DNA of 64,000 nt from Cenococcum geophilum 1.58 (lineage: Eukaryota > Ascomycota > Dothideomycetes > Gloniales > Gloniaceae): positions 868,001 to 932,000 of the forward strand of contig KV748235.1 in NCBI GenBank assembly GCA_001692895.1, in the 5' to 3' direction. Shown here in pieces: positions 20,679 through 32,732 of the stretch. Below the pieces are notes generated by a model. The model made no database searches, was not told where the DNA came from, and saw only the letters and a list, made by a program, of their open reading frames with translations. Numbering within the stretch: the first letter of the stretch is position 1; each line of letters starts with the position of its first letter. The translations under genes were made by a program, and so were the position numbers.

Positions 20679-22705
20679 ATGGATCATAACGTACCGGCCC
20701 CCGACAACGGCTTGAACAACGAGTGTAGTGGTTTCCGCACTCTCTACAATCCCCTCGCAGGCGATGACCCACAACTTGAGTGAGAAACCCTTCTCTTCCC
20801 AATCCAACTTGGAATCTGGGCTAAATTCTTCTGCACAGTATTATCGCGATTCACGGCGAAGGCGGCCGCTGGGACAGATCATGGACTCATTGGAATTCGG
20901 AGTACAACTGGCTAAAGGATGCGATTCCTCGAGTATTTCCCTATGCGCGAGTGGCAGCTTATCATTACACGGGGGGCAGTAATGTTAGAGAGAGTCTGGT
21001 CAACAACCTTCTTCTGGACCTGAGAGACTATCGCACATCCCCAAACCGACTCAATGTACCCATAGTGTTCATAGCTCACAGTTTCGGCGGCACTTTGGTT
21101 AAACAACTCTATGTTGCTACCTCCTCAGAGCGAAATTCTCAGAGCCGGATGGCCGAGCTGCATGCTTGCATTCGTGGATTTGCATTCTTTGGCACATATC
21201 ATAGTGGTGAAGTGCCAGAACGCATCAAGGAGATGCTGGTATCGACACGACGAATGTTCTTTCTGATTCCTGGCCTCTCTAGGTATACTGATCTGGCAAC
21301 AACTCTTATACGTTTGTTCGACCAATTACCTTTAATCAACGAAGACTTTAAGGCTGTTGGGGGAGACCTAGTCCCGACCGTGTGCTTCTATGAGATGAAA
21401 AAAACTAAGATACGTCCTATGATGGTAGATTTGACCAATCTAGTAATGACTATAATATCTGACAATTTTTAGGACACTGAAATAGTTCCGCGCGAGCAAT
21501 CGATCTTGCCAAGTGCTATAGAGAGCCGCGGACTTGAGACGAATCACGCAGATCTTGTCAAATTTGCGTCGGCAAATGACCAGTCGCTAGCTCGGGTGTT
21601 GGGTTCGATGCGGCAATTGATCGATAACGCACTGACGTGGAATGGAGTGAGTTCCACCAGTGCAACCAGTAATCTTTCCGTCGACGGTGATGTCAATATA
21701 TTATCGTTAGACGGCGGAGGCGTGAAAGGTCTATTTTCTATCATTGTTCTGGAGACGCTTATGGAAGCGGTCCGTCGGATTGACGCCCCCGAAGTGCCTG
21801 ACGCACTTAAACCCTGCGATTACTTCAGTCTCATTTGCGGAACAAGTACCGGAGGCCTTCTCGCAATCATGCTGGGTAGACTTCGCATGGATTTGCGCTC
21901 CTGCAAACAAGCCTATAAGTCATTATCCAAAGAAATTTTTCGAACTGGGACCTGGAAGCTTCCCGGAAAGAAATGGTGGGACGCGTTCTGGAATAAGNCA
22001 TGGTATTCTGGCGACGCTCTCGAGTCTGCAATAAAGAGTATTCTTGAAGAGCATATCAGCGAACTGGAAAAGGAGAATCTGCAAACTGAAAACATTCCTT
22101 TAGCCAAGGCACCTTTACGACCCCAAGCCGTGTTGCCAACGCGCTGTTTTGTCTGCGCAACCGTCAAAGATCAGACTCGTGCGGAGCGTATACGTAGCTA
22201 CATACCATTCAGCAATGAAGTCTCTCACTTCACCATTTGCCAAGCCAGCAGAGCGACGTCGGCCGCGCCGCTGTACTTTCCCCCTATCAATGTGGCCGGG
22301 AAAGAATACTATGATGGCGGCATGGCGTCCAATAATCCGATCATAGAAGCAGTCCGCGAGGCGACAACGGAGTTTCAAGGACATAATATCAATGCGATTG
22401 TAAGTATCGGAACTGGAGCAAGCAAAATTGTCGCCCCGAACAGCGGACTGCAAAGTGTCATTGATCATATGGTTGCTCGCGTGACGGATACCGAAGAAAA
22501 ATGGGAGGAATTTCTTGCGTTGTTTCCTTTGCATGAGAATGTATCCTTTCGGTTTCAGGAGAAAGGCAATCTGGGATCCATTGACCTAGCATCCAGCGAC
22601 AGACTAGAAGAGGTTGAGAAATTAGCAAAGGCCTATGTGGCATCCCCGGAAGTACGGGTTAAAATTGATGAATGCGCTAGAAAAATTGCCCATAGTGGTA
22701 CATAA
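20679..22705 (+). CDS. SesB-like alpha/beta hydrolase fused to patatin-like phospholipase
   Basis: Predicted 639 aa from exons 20679-20779, 20839-21424 and 21473-22705, with introns of 59 bp (GTGAGA..CACAG) and 48 bp (GTAGAT..CTGAC..TTTAG). The N-terminal domain (about 18-250) has the esterase pattern DPQLDIIAIHG, RSWTHW, NWLKDAIP and the nucleophile elbow IAHSFGG (Ser115), as in DUF676/SesB-like domains found at the head of fungal NLR proteins. The second domain (about 300-590) is a patatin: DGGGVKG oxyanion loop (309-315), GTSTGG nucleophile (Ser354) and DGG (Asp510). No NB-ARC/NACHT or repeat domain follows; the gene stops at TAA. Codon 21998-22000 holds an N. The patatin exon has no own ATG, which favours a single fused gene. 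Likely an intracellular lipase; substrate unknown. Confidence 0.85.
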
Positions 22706-24361
22706 TATGTAGTAGATAGGCACTTTTTGATTCAGTATGTCGAAGCTTCTCAATTAAGAGCCCTGGAACCATTGAATACTAACAATTGAGTAATTAGTTG
22801 ATAAATGATTAGATAGAAGCCTGAGTCGACTAAAGCCCTTTTCGTATCATCGTGTAAGACCCTCAGCTGCGGGATAGGGATGATGACGAATGGGAGACCG
22901 GTCACTTCGCTCTGACGTCTTCTTTCGGTGACGCGTACTACCCGTGGAGGACACTGCCCCAGAGATACATATTACTATTCTATTAGTTATATAAGTTATG
23001 ATTATTATATAATCTAACTAATTATAATCATATTTAACCCTTATAATTATAATAATTAATATAATTACCGGCGGTAAAACCGTGTAGGAATAGAGTATAG
23101 TAATAAAGCTTTAGTATTAGGAAAGTTACTTCTTAGTGACTAGATTTAGTGAGCCAAACACTGCACTCACCGTTGACAATCGTTAAGCCGAAAACAGGGA
23201 GGTTGGAAAGCTACCAATTGCGATACAAAAATCACAAGGCTGGGAATGGCGTTAATGGAACAAAAATAGAACATAGACTGTCCGGGCCAGTACGGAGGAC
23301 GGGACAAAAATGTATTTTCCCTTCCTTTCCAGGACTAGCGGTTTTCCCTCTATAAGGTTCCTATAAGGCCTCTTTGGAGACCTTTGGCGGGTCTTAGGGA
23401 CATACTGTCGACGTCCAATTGGACCAAAAGACCAGTCCTTCTGGCGAAGCCAAATAGGACGTATTTTATAGGTTGACACATACTGCCTAAAATCTTGTTG
23501 CTTAAGAGATAGAGCCCCCATAACTTGGCAACCTTATGGCGCTTGTTCTCACCCCTGCCCCCTTATATGACGCTTGAACAGTAAAATGAGGCGGCTTACA
23601 CAACTCTTGTCAAGGAGGTGGATAATGGATCAATTGTAAACACCCGGTGGATATACACTAACACCACAACAACTGCCGTAAGAGGAGTAGTTGATTTTGT
23701 AGTGCCCGCAGCGACGAGGTTATTTGAACCTTACGGGCAGGGGGGAGGGGGGGCGCGAGAAAGTCGAGACAACGCGATCGCGGGAGAGCTCGCCTACCCT
23801 TTCTCTCACCACCTTACAATTTGATGACTTTGTATCACACTTCCGGACCGTCGATTACGACCCGCGATGTCATTCGAGCCGGCAGGAGGCTCGCGGCTAC
23901 GTAGGGGGTGGATGAGAAGGAGGAGGGGGAGGAAGCCGTCGTCCTCATTGTCGTAGAAGCGGCTTATTGATTTGGTTATTATACACAACTTTGGTTACAA
24001 TATATACGACTCCTAAGCGCGCCAAATCCAAGCGACGCGGCAAGATCGCGATGAGAGACTCCCATCGTTTGAAAAACCGTCTTCTATATTGACCAGTGAG
24101 CGGAGAGTACACCCGTTGATCGGTAGAGATTGCGGCCAAGCTTTGTCGGCAACCTCGAAACACAACCACAAATCCTCCACCATCACCAGAGAGTGGTGTA
24201 ACAGTGCCTGGTCCCTGTCCTAAAGACTCGACCCTCCTCTTATTGCAACCTCAAATTCATACCGTAGCCCCGGAGCATCGAGGGCATCCATTCGGACATC
24301 TGGTGTTGTCTCAGCCCTGCCCCACCATCGACCCCTCCATAACAACTGAACAAGCACCACC
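22706..24361. other. Intergenic, mixed composition, no gene seen
   Basis: 1.66 kb. A short AT-rich patch (about 22970-23080) resembles RIPped DNA. Open frames at 23252-23521 (minus) and 23618-23915 (plus) are short, lack domains and are probably chance. The right end would hold the twinfilin promoter, including a G-rich tract at 23736-23757. Confidence 0.45.
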
Positions 24362-25570
24362 ATGCAGTCTGGCATATCCGGTACAGCTATGCTCCAAATT
24401 AATTTCCATACCATTTTAAATACTAGCTAACGCCCACCCCAGCCACGGCGGAGCTCCACAGCGCCTTCCAAACCCTCCTCAGCACACCCTCCCAACGCGG
24501 CATCCTCGCCAGCATCTCCAACGAAACCATCATCCCCGGCGCCACCATCCCCTCCACCACCTCCACCTTCCTCGGTGACCTCGTCGCCCTCCAGCCCCAC
24601 CTGACCCCAAACGCCGCACTCTACATCATCCTGCGGCGCGCGGACAGCCCCGCGGCGGCGAGCGGCCCGTCGACGGGCACGCTGGCCGCGATAACGTACG
24701 TGCCGAACGCGGCGCCGGTGCGGCAGAAGATGCTGTTCGCATCGACGCGGCTGACGCTGACGCGCGAGCTGGGGTCCGAGAACTTCGGCGAGACGCTGTT
24801 CGCGACCGAGGCCGAGGAGCTGACGGAGGCCGGGTGGCGGCGGCACGAGGCGCACGGCGAGGCGGCGAACCCGCTCACACAAGAGGAGCAGGATCTCGAG
24901 GACATCAGGGAGGCGGAGGCGCTGGAGAGCAGGGGCACGGCGGGGAAGGGACTGGTGGGCGGGGGCGGGGGCGGCCGCATCGCTATGCAGGCGGAGGAGG
25001 GGGTCAGGGAGGCGATTGCGGGGTTGAGTGTGGCAGGGGAGGGGAATCTGGTGCAGTTGGTATGCCGTTCTGTTTTCCACTCGCCGTGACGGCCGTGGTG
25101 TCGCGCTGCCGAGGTTGTACTGACTTCGATGCAGAAAATCGATGTCGCCAACGAAACGCTCCAGCTGGCTTCCGTGTCGTCAGCGACTCCTGCTACCCTC
25201 TCGACCTCGATATCGTCCACCGAACCTCGATTCTCGTTCTATAAACACACCACTTCGGACGCTCCGATAATCTTCATATCAACTTGCCCGAGCACATCCA
25301 AAATCAAGGAGCGGATGCTGTACGCAGCGTCACGTAGCATAGTCATCCAACTCGCACAGGGTGAAGCTGGGATCACTATTTCGAAGAGGGTGAGTGTTTC
25401 CTTGTAGTGATATTCAGGAATTCCGTGTAGAGCTTGCTAACCGGTTTCTGTACCAGATTGAGGCTACGAATCCAGATGAAGTCACCGCACAAACAATCGC
25501 AGACGAATTCAAGCAACAAACGGAGGCGAAGACGGGATTCGCGAGACCAAAGCGACCTGGAAAGCGTTAA
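24362..25570 (+). CDS. TWF1: Twinfilin, ADF-H actin-binding protein
   Basis: Predicted 334 aa from exons 24362-24380, 24443-25059, 25135-25389 and 25457-25570; the introns (62, 75, 67 bp) have canonical ends and branch points, and all joins keep frame. Twinfilins carry two ADF/cofilin homology domains, bind ADP-actin monomers and cap filament barbed ends. Here the N-terminus MQSGISATAELHSAF begins domain 1, which runs through TPNAALYIILRR, YVPNAAPVRQKMLFAS and TRLTLTRELG; a Gly-rich linker (around 205-215) leads to domain 2 with FSFYKH, FISTCPS and KIKERMLYAASR; the tail FARPKRPGKR is the basic twinfilin C-terminus. Length is normal for fungi. The first exon holds only six codons. It converges on the carrier gene downstream. 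Confidence 0.94.
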
Positions 25571-25994
25571 GCCTATAATAGCGTTTCGGGATGTCCAGGC
25601 AGAACACACTCCACGCTTAAGTATACTCCTGCTAGATGATAGAGATGGATGTCTTGGAAGGGCTGCTAGCTCAGCCTGTGACTTTATTCATAAACGGGCG
25701 GGAGAACCGTGAGCATAGGGGGCTTAAAAAGCGATATGCACTTCGATAGAGTATCTACGCGATGAAGAAGCGCTTATGCAACCAATTTTCTCTATGCGCC
25801 CAATGCAATTAAGCCGACTTTTCAAGCGTGTCCAACAAGAGGAATATCTCGCTTTTACCAATCCTTCTCAGCCCAATCCGCCCATTTTCACAAGCTAAGT
25901 ATCTACAGCCTCCTTTCCTCTAATTTTTTCTTACTTACCGTATTATCCATTTAGCCCTTTCCGCATAGTTTGCCCGGTGTATGGAGTAGTATCG
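25571..25994. other. Convergent 3' intergenic region
   Basis: 424 bp between two stop codons. A coding-like + strand stretch at 25749-25898 (49 codons after a possible acceptor, with YLRDEEALMQPIFSMRP and LFKRVQQEEYLAF) ends at TAA; it reads like a conserved C-terminus but has no start, so it may be a 3' exon or relic. Confidence 0.4.
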
Positions 25995-27451
25995 TCACTC
26001 TTCGTACTTCCCGCCCGGTAGCATATCTCTCCCCTTCTCCAGCACCCCCTTCAGATACTCATACACGGTAAACGTAACTGCCTGGCCCGGCGCGACACGC
26101 ATAATACGCGGCGTGATTCCCTTGTAGAAACTCCTGCTACCCTCATGCTTCCACATATCCCTGCCAAACACATCAGCACCGCACATCTCCCATCGTCTCG
26201 TTCCCGCTGAATTCCGCCTTCTAGGCTGCAAGTGAACGGGGATCCCAAAAAAAAGGGACCTACTTGGAGATATTCACAATCCTCTGTACAGCGCTCTGCC
26301 CCGGCTCCGCGGGCGTCTTCTGCAGTCTTGTCTTAATCGTGTCAATCGGTGCGTTGCTCAGCGGTCCCATCGCGCCGCTAACTAGCCCGATAAACATGGT
26401 CTGATACCCCGGCAGGTCCGTCTTGCCCTGGTACGCCTGCAGCCAGGCGCGTGACTGTGAGTACGCGGTGAAGTTGACGGCCTGGTTGCTGCCCTGGCGC
26501 AGAGCGGTCAGCGAGACGCCGCGGTACAGCGCGCCAACGCCCTCCTCTTTCACGACCGTGTACAGCGCGTGCGCCGCGTTGCGGTACTTGGGGATGTCGA
26601 GCGGGTCCGCCATCGAGTGGTGCTGGGCTTGCAGCCGGATCTTGACGACTTCCATTGGTGTCACGACGGCGACAGCTTCGGTTATGCCGGCCGCGAGACC
26701 GGCTGGGGGTGCGGTTAGTTTCTGGATCAATTGGATATTAAATTATTCTTGTACGGAGAAAAAAAAAATTTATGTCGGGGTTTTGGAGTCTGCAAGGCGC
26801 TCTATAGCTCCGCGTGGCCGTGACCGTGGGGTTCAAGATGCAGGAGCGTCACGGGGATTTGCTGGGACACAGCGATTCTCTCCACTCACCCAGAAACGTG
26901 CTCTGCCCGCTGACCGTTCCGTCCTTGTTTGCCAGCAGCTGCTTGTACCACTCGTAGCTCGTAAAGCGAATAGCCATCTTGGGCACGATGCCCGTGAGCA
27001 CCGCGCCGAGCCCTTTGTACAGCCCGAGCGGCGTCTCGCGCTTGACGATTTCGGCGCCGGTCCTGATGAAGCCGCGATGGGGTGCCTGTGCGGGTTTTGT
27101 TTGTCAATTCCGGCTGGCTGGTGAGGGGGAAGAGGGGATGGTATATGGGACGTACGCCTGGTGCTCGCGCTCGCCGCGAGAGCTGCATGCGCACCTTGAT
27201 TGTGTCTGTTTGGCGGGCTTAACTGTGTCCCAGCTGCTTTTCGGGCTTGGGTGAGGGAGGACGTACCAAGCGGATGGCACACGAGCGCCTCCATCATGCC
27301 AGCTCCTCCGCCAGCTGTGTCGCCCAGAGTTAGCATACAGTCTCCACACCACAGAACCTGCCAATTCTTCGTGGCCGAGCTTACCGATGAGGTTCGTGGC
27401 CGCCGACGCGGGCTGTTTCCCGCCGGGGCCTTGCATTGATTTTGCAGACAT
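25995..27451 (-). CDS. SFC1: Mitochondrial succinate/fumarate carrier (SFC1/ACR1/AcuL type)
   Basis: Predicted 321 aa from six exons: 27451-27385, 27314-27267, 27205-27156, 27085-26890, 26702-26264 and 26160-25995; all joins keep frame. It exchanges cytosolic succinate for matrix fumarate across the inner mitochondrial membrane and is needed for growth on C2 compounds. The three carrier signatures are visible: HPLDTIKVRMQ, TPMEVVKIRLQAQH and APIDTIKTRLQ. Other family-typical segments are AGGGAGMMEALVCHPL, GLYKGLGAVLTGIVPKMA, AGLAAGITEAVAVV and FYKGITPRIMRVAPGQAVTF. Length matches the yeast protein. Exon 4 to 5 spans the longest intron (187 bp, 26889-26703). The 3' end faces twinfilin. Confidence 0.94.
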
Positions 27452-28320
27452 TATGAGGTATGAGGTATGAGGTGTGTGCGCCCTTTCAGAGGCAGACTGA
27501 GAATTAAGGTGGATGCAGTAGATTTGGGAAATTGGTAGACCTGAAGTTGAGGTGGGAGAAAACGCCGAGGGTTTCTATTCCGGAACCCAACTCGTCCTCC
27601 CTTCTTTCCTCACACGCGCTGTTCTAGGTATGCATAAAGACGCGCTCCGTGGATTGCTAAAAGGCTTATAGCAACAACGGGAAGGAGGAGTGATGTGGTG
27701 GAAAGAGCGGCAAAAAGGAACAGACGCGTGAAAGAAAGGCAGCAGAGAAGATCAGAAAAGCTTGCAGTCATCCGACCTCAGGTTCGCGCAGGTGTATCAT
27801 TTGTTGCCAGTACCCGCGGATGCATCGTACCCTGTCCCTTCCCCCTTTTCAAGGCCAGGATAGCCGCCCATGAGGGAAGAAGCTCACGTTACCCCAGACA
27901 CTAAACGTTAAAGTTGCCTTTCGCGCAGGACGAGCGGAAGCGTGGAGCTTGTTCGGTTCACGCGTTCGGCTTCAAACACGGAACAAGGAATTCAGGAATT
28001 GTTTTTCCGGGTTCATGTTTATATTTGCTTTATATCTACTGCACTTGGTACATGGACGAGTATAGAGAATTACCACGGGAGTTTTTAATGCTAGTGTCTA
28101 GCTGTTGCAATAGCACTTTCTCGGGGTACCGCCGACACTGATTTTGTTTTTTCTTCTTTTGATTATGTATTGACGTTCGTTGCTTGTGAAAATGACGTTT
28201 GATCGGCATGTCGGTAATATTCTTTATATCGCTGTTCTGCGTTATCTCATAAATCAGACCCTCCGTGGGTCGTTGTGCACGGACATACTGCCAAAGGGTC
28301 CAAGAGCTTATAGTCCTAAC
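27452..28320. other. Carrier promoter and island right margin
   Basis: The first ~250 bp upstream of the carrier ATG are the likely promoter. Two overlapping + strand open frames (27695-27904, 27914-28141) have no domain and look accidental. Composition stays island-like until about 28310, where RIP-type AT-rich sequence begins. Confidence 0.45.
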
Positions 28321-29503
28321 TTTAGTGGTAATATATACTTCTCTAAGTCTACTTATCCCTAAAATACTATAAGCTAAAAGCCCTTTATCTTCTCTATTAC
28401 CTCTATATTATAGCGATATTGTAGCTGTTCTATAAGAAGTTAGATATAAGTATTTAGTTTTAGTTTAAATTTTATAAAGATACGCCTTAAAATCGAACTT
28501 ATATTTTATAATAATATGTCTTACTCTTTAATATTCTAAATATAGGGCTGTAGTATATATTTATAAAAATATAATTACTTAAAAGAACCTATTATATTAA
28601 ATATATATATTATAACTATAGGCTCTATAAAAATTGGCCTCTGTACCTTTACGTAGTAAAGCCCAGGAACCTGGCAGACAACTATTAGCGTTCTATTAGG
28701 ATCGTGCCGATAGACTACCAGAGCAAACGTAGAGACGTATATACAGCAGCGCAGCGCCGGCGCTACGACGTGGTGGTAGCGTGGAGAATTTTTTCGCTAA
28801 GATGGTAAGCCCTAACAGAAGCCTCAAAAACGACTACCGCGTCTCGGTCTCGGCTACCACGTCTATACACTAAATCTACGACTCGAGTTACAGCATCTAC
28901 AACCAGCGCCCCCCCTTCCTCCTATACGGCATAGTAACCGAACTGTATACGCCCTAGGAAGGCTATAATAAGCCTCTTCTTATTCCCTATTCTACCTAAC
29001 AACCTAGATTTACCTACGCGGTATTTTGTCTTCCTCTATATTATTAGCTATAGATAAGATACCTAGTTCTTATATTCGTTCCACTAGCTTCTTTAGGGTA
29101 GAAACTATACTAAAAGTAGGAAGACTATAGATATATATATAGGGCAATTAAGGGAGTAAGGGTAGGTAAGTAATATTATCTTTACGGTAATTTAATTTAA
29201 GTGGAAGTATAATATAAGCGGTAGATAGGGTAAGATAGGTAATTAGGACAATCCCTTATAGGAGTCTTAAAGTAGTGACCTAAGGGTATTTTTCCTCCCG
29301 TTAACGTAGTATAGACGTATTACCTAGTGGAGTGTATACTATATTATCTCTTATATCTCCCTTAGAGGTTCTTTATACCTAACTTAATGGTATTTATCTA
29401 TATAGACTTATAAAAGGACCGTATTAGACGTTAAACAAGAATTAATATATTATAACTATTATAGTTAGGACGTAGCTTATAGAAGAGGATAAAAATTAAT
29501 ATA
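28321..29503. other. AT-rich RIP-mutated spacer, no gene seen
   Basis: TA-rich and stop-dense. A less mutated patch at about 28660-28960 has higher GC but no recognisable protein. It ends at the TA duplication of a DNA transposon. Confidence 0.5.
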
Positions 29504-32032
29504 CAGTAAAATCTCTTTAGTACGATATGGTTTATTTGACCGAGCGTATCGTAATACTAAGGGTATCGTTATATTGCATACTTGTATATAAAATGCACCT
29601 AAGATTAAAATTAGGTAATAATATTATGTATCTACGTGCGTGAACTCGTAATTGAGCGATCGGCTATACTAAAATACGTCGCGATCGATTGCTGCTTGGT
29701 GTTTTAAGGTTATCGGCCTTGAATTTAGCGCTTGTGCCTTAATAGAGTCGTAATTACGTCTCTATTAGAATCGCTTTACTACTCCTTATAGAGACGAAGC
29801 TTTTGTAAGGCCACAAGTGCCTTATTAAGTTTAATTTAAGGTTGCTTAACAGCTTCCTTATCCGTCTCTACATCGCGATTAGGCCCTGCGTAGAGCTCTA
29901 CTATATGCTTAATAAGATCTTTAGATAAATCTTCTACTTTTTTACCCGGTAGCTTAATAAATTCCTAAATATTTATTACGGCGTAAATCCTTCCTGCTGC
30001 GAGTAGCTGTTCTGCCATTTACTACATTTTATTAACTATAGGAGGATTTAGATAATCTTAAGGGCGAAGCCGTGGGCCTATACGAGAGCTAAATAATGTA
30101 AATTTAATAAAGTAATTCTTAATTGTCTATGGTGTAACTTCCTTCTAAGCTTCGACTAACTATTGAATTGCCTATAAGATGTGCATCTACTTAATTGGAT
30201 TCTTATCTTAAAGCGAGATCTCCACTATAAATTGCAGCCAGTATCGCCAGTAGAGCAGCTTAAAGTTTATAATTATCCCTTAATTAAGAGGCTGATATAC
30301 TAAGGTGTAATTAGGAGGAAGGAACTCCACGCGCGTATTCTTAAGAGAGCCATTCTTAATAAGTATTTAAATAGCTGCTTTATAGGCGCTGAAGCCGTTA
30401 ATTAAGAGTAATATCTTTCTACTGTATATCCTTTTATTAAACTAGGTGAGCTACTTAAGTATAATTACCGTTATTATCTAGGCCTTCTTATTATGCCTCT
30501 ATATAATATTTATTAAGGCTATATTAATGTAATTACGCGAGAAGTAATATGGCTTTAGTGATAAGCTAATTATAAGGAAAGGAAGCTTATCTAAGCTATC
30601 TGTATTAGAGTAATTGCCTAGAGAGATTTATGCCTTTTACTTCTTTATTCTTAATAGAGCCTTAATAGCCAATATAGTATCTAGTATAGCCTTCTAAAAT
30701 AGCCCTATCTTATCTATATTGTAAATATCCTTTAGTAGATAAGGCTTAATAATTACTTAAAGCTCTACTATACGATTTTCTACTCTATCTATATTGGCTA
30801 AGGCAGCCTTATCGTGCTACTTTCTCTTATAAATACTGTTACGAGATTTAAAGCCTTCTAACTAGCTAAGCGACTACTTTAGCTTAGTTGTTATTGCTAA
30901 TATAGGTATTTATTGCTATAATTAAGTGGCTGCAGTATATATAAGGTCGCCAGTAATAGGAATGCGAGAGTTCTATCCCTTGCATTGATAGAGTCCGTAG
31001 AGTTGTGGCCCGTGCGCGCGATCAAGAACACGAACTTCATCGCGTCAAGATGAAATAGATAACTTTATCAATTAAATACACCACCAAAATGGTGCGCAAT
31101 GATATATCCAACAACATAGACCTTGTGCAGCCTACTTCGCATATCATTCTCAAAAATTGGGTCGCAAAAAAGCCACCGCCAGAGCCCGCACCACTGCTTC
31201 ATTTGAGAACTCTCGTGATGCGGCAAAACGATTGACCGCCTAAATCTATGGCTTATTGATTGGTGCGCACGGGCCATAACTCTACGGACGTTATTATCAA
31301 TGCAAGGGATAGGCGTTAGTGCCACTTAAAGAGAGCCTCCTCTAAAAGAGGATGTTCGGCAGCTCTCTTTTACTCTTACGTACTTTGCCCGCGTTGTAAT
31401 TTAGCTTAATTAAGCTATTAGAATTTATTGTTTAGTATTTCTAATATTAAGGATTAATTAATATTGCGATGGAGGAAGTTATTTACCCAGCGAGCAACCT
31501 CTAATTATCCCTTAACACGCTGGTTTGCGTCCTACTGTTATCGATAAGAACTACCCAATTAAATCAATTAAATAAGGCTATACGCGTTGTTTTAATTCTA
31601 GTGTTGTGCACGGACTATTTAATCTTAGGACATAAGCGTGTTAAGGGATAGTAAACCGGGGTGTTTTTAGTAGTGGGCGCGTATTTTCTGGCGCTTATAA
31701 TTAGTGAAGCCGTAACGGCGCTGCCTTGTAGAATTTTAATGTCTTACTATAGCAAATAAGATAGAATTAAGTATAGAGAGTAAGATCTAAGGGTAATTTT
31801 AATGGATTTTGATTGTTGTGTGATATATTTAATGGCTGAACTTATGGTAAGCAAAGGTCAAATCCGACGAATCAAAATCTGCTTATACCGATATTGGTGG
31901 TAGGTACTTAACGATATTGGCAAAAGTCAGATTATCGTAATATTACACCAAAAAAGGCTTGATTAAGGGGTATAGATTGTTATATAGAGGGTATCGTTAT
32001 ATACCCTATATCGTATTAAGGAGATTTTACTG
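29504..32032 (-). mobile_element. Pogo-like (Tc1/mariner) DNA transposon, RIP-degraded
   Basis: 2529 bp (2189 bp without the nested MITE). The terminal inverted repeat reads CAGTAAAATCTCTTTAGTAC at the left and CAGTAAAATCTCCTTAATAC in complement at the right, with TA on both sides (29502-29503, 32033-32034). A transposase on the minus strand is broken by many stops, but the DDE region is readable near 30655-30730 (DIYNIDKIGLF, family consensus DxxNxDExGxxW with Glu now Lys). It is the same family as 50470-52523 in opposite orientation. Confidence 0.88.
30973..31312. mobile_element. 340-bp MITE with 45-bp inverted repeats, not RIPped
   Basis: Absent from the sister transposon at 50470-52523, where the flanks (GTCGCCAGTAATAGGAATGC and GGCGTTAGTGCC in the same strand) lie almost adjacent. 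The ends are near-perfect inverted repeats starting CTATCCCTTGCATTGATA and continuing through CCGTAGAGTT and GGCCCGTGCGC. A TA on each side is possible as target duplication. Its balanced GC contrasts with the TA-rich host element, so it inserted after RIP. An 85-codon minus-strand frame (31325-31068; HQSISHRFRRSIVLPHHE, GYIIAHHFGG) fills most of it and may be a transposase scrap. Confidence 0.82.
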
Positions 32033-32447
32033 TATAGTGGTAATTAAGCGAGGTGAAGTGCGCGTACCGAACTTAAAATCTTCAGCGCTTACTAAAGGGG
32101 GGGTAAAGCTAGTTATATATACACCTTACCCTTTACTTTATTACTTTAGGATAGTAATAGATAAATACCCCCTAATTAATATACGGACATACTCTACTAA
32201 TTAAGTTTAGTTCCTTTTTAATTAAGTTAGAATATATTAGGCTACTAAGTAGGCTAATAGAAATAATATATATAATACTCTATAAGGAAGAAATTAAGGG
32301 GCTTAAGGGCCCTAAAAAGGTATCTATATAATAGCCCGCGCGCTATTATATAACCTATTATATATATATATCGCTAAGCGCCCGCGAAGCCCTACTGCGC
32401 GCGTCCACGTCGCCGCGGGTGGAAACATCATCAGGAAATCGTTCCTT
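32033..32447. other. AT-rich spacer grading into GC-rich patch
   Basis: Mutated sequence to about 32370, then GC rises sharply. No feature recognised. Confidence 0.4.
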
Positions 32448-32450
32448 TTG

Positions 32451-32732
32451 ATGGCTAAGTGCAGAGGCGATGGTAGGGAGCCGCCGCAGCGCATGCAGCG
32501 CTGCCGTCGCGGTCCTGTGGTGTTGAGCTCGCGACGCGTACCATCGTACAAAGCATCGCCCTCAACAACACCAGGAGCCTCACTGCCTCCGCTTGAGGCT
32601 CCTGCTCTACCACCTAGGGAGGCCTATCAAGGGATACTGGGATACGAAAACTACCCGATGTACGACTACCTGGCTCATAGCCAGGCCCGAAACTGGCCTT
32701 ATTATCAGCTAGTCGACGTGGACGTGTCCTAG
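32451..32732 (+). CDS. Hypothetical open frame in a GC-rich, un-RIPped patch
   Basis: A 93-codon frame from the ATG at 32451 to a TAG. It is basic at first (MAKCRGDGREPPQRMQRCRR), Pro/Ser-rich in the middle, then aromatic (YENYPMYDYLAHSQARNWPY). About 350 bp around it have escaped the C-to-T mutation seen on both sides. It could be a surviving fragment of a host gene or a low-copy element. There is no recognised domain; coding status is doubtful. Confidence 0.25.
   Translation: MAKCRGDGREPPQRMQRCRRGPVVLSSRRVPSYKASPSTTPGASLPPLEAPALPPREAYQGILGYENYPMYDYLAHSQARNWPYYQLVDVDVS

Noticed and set aside
23252..23521. 89-aa minus-strand frame between patatin and twinfilin genes
   Set aside because: No domain, no intron signals, weak start context; most likely chance.
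24427..25244. Long open frames on the minus strand and alternate frame of twinfilin
   Set aside because: Antisense and shifted shadows of a GC-rich exon; the twinfilin frame has clear family text and splice sites.
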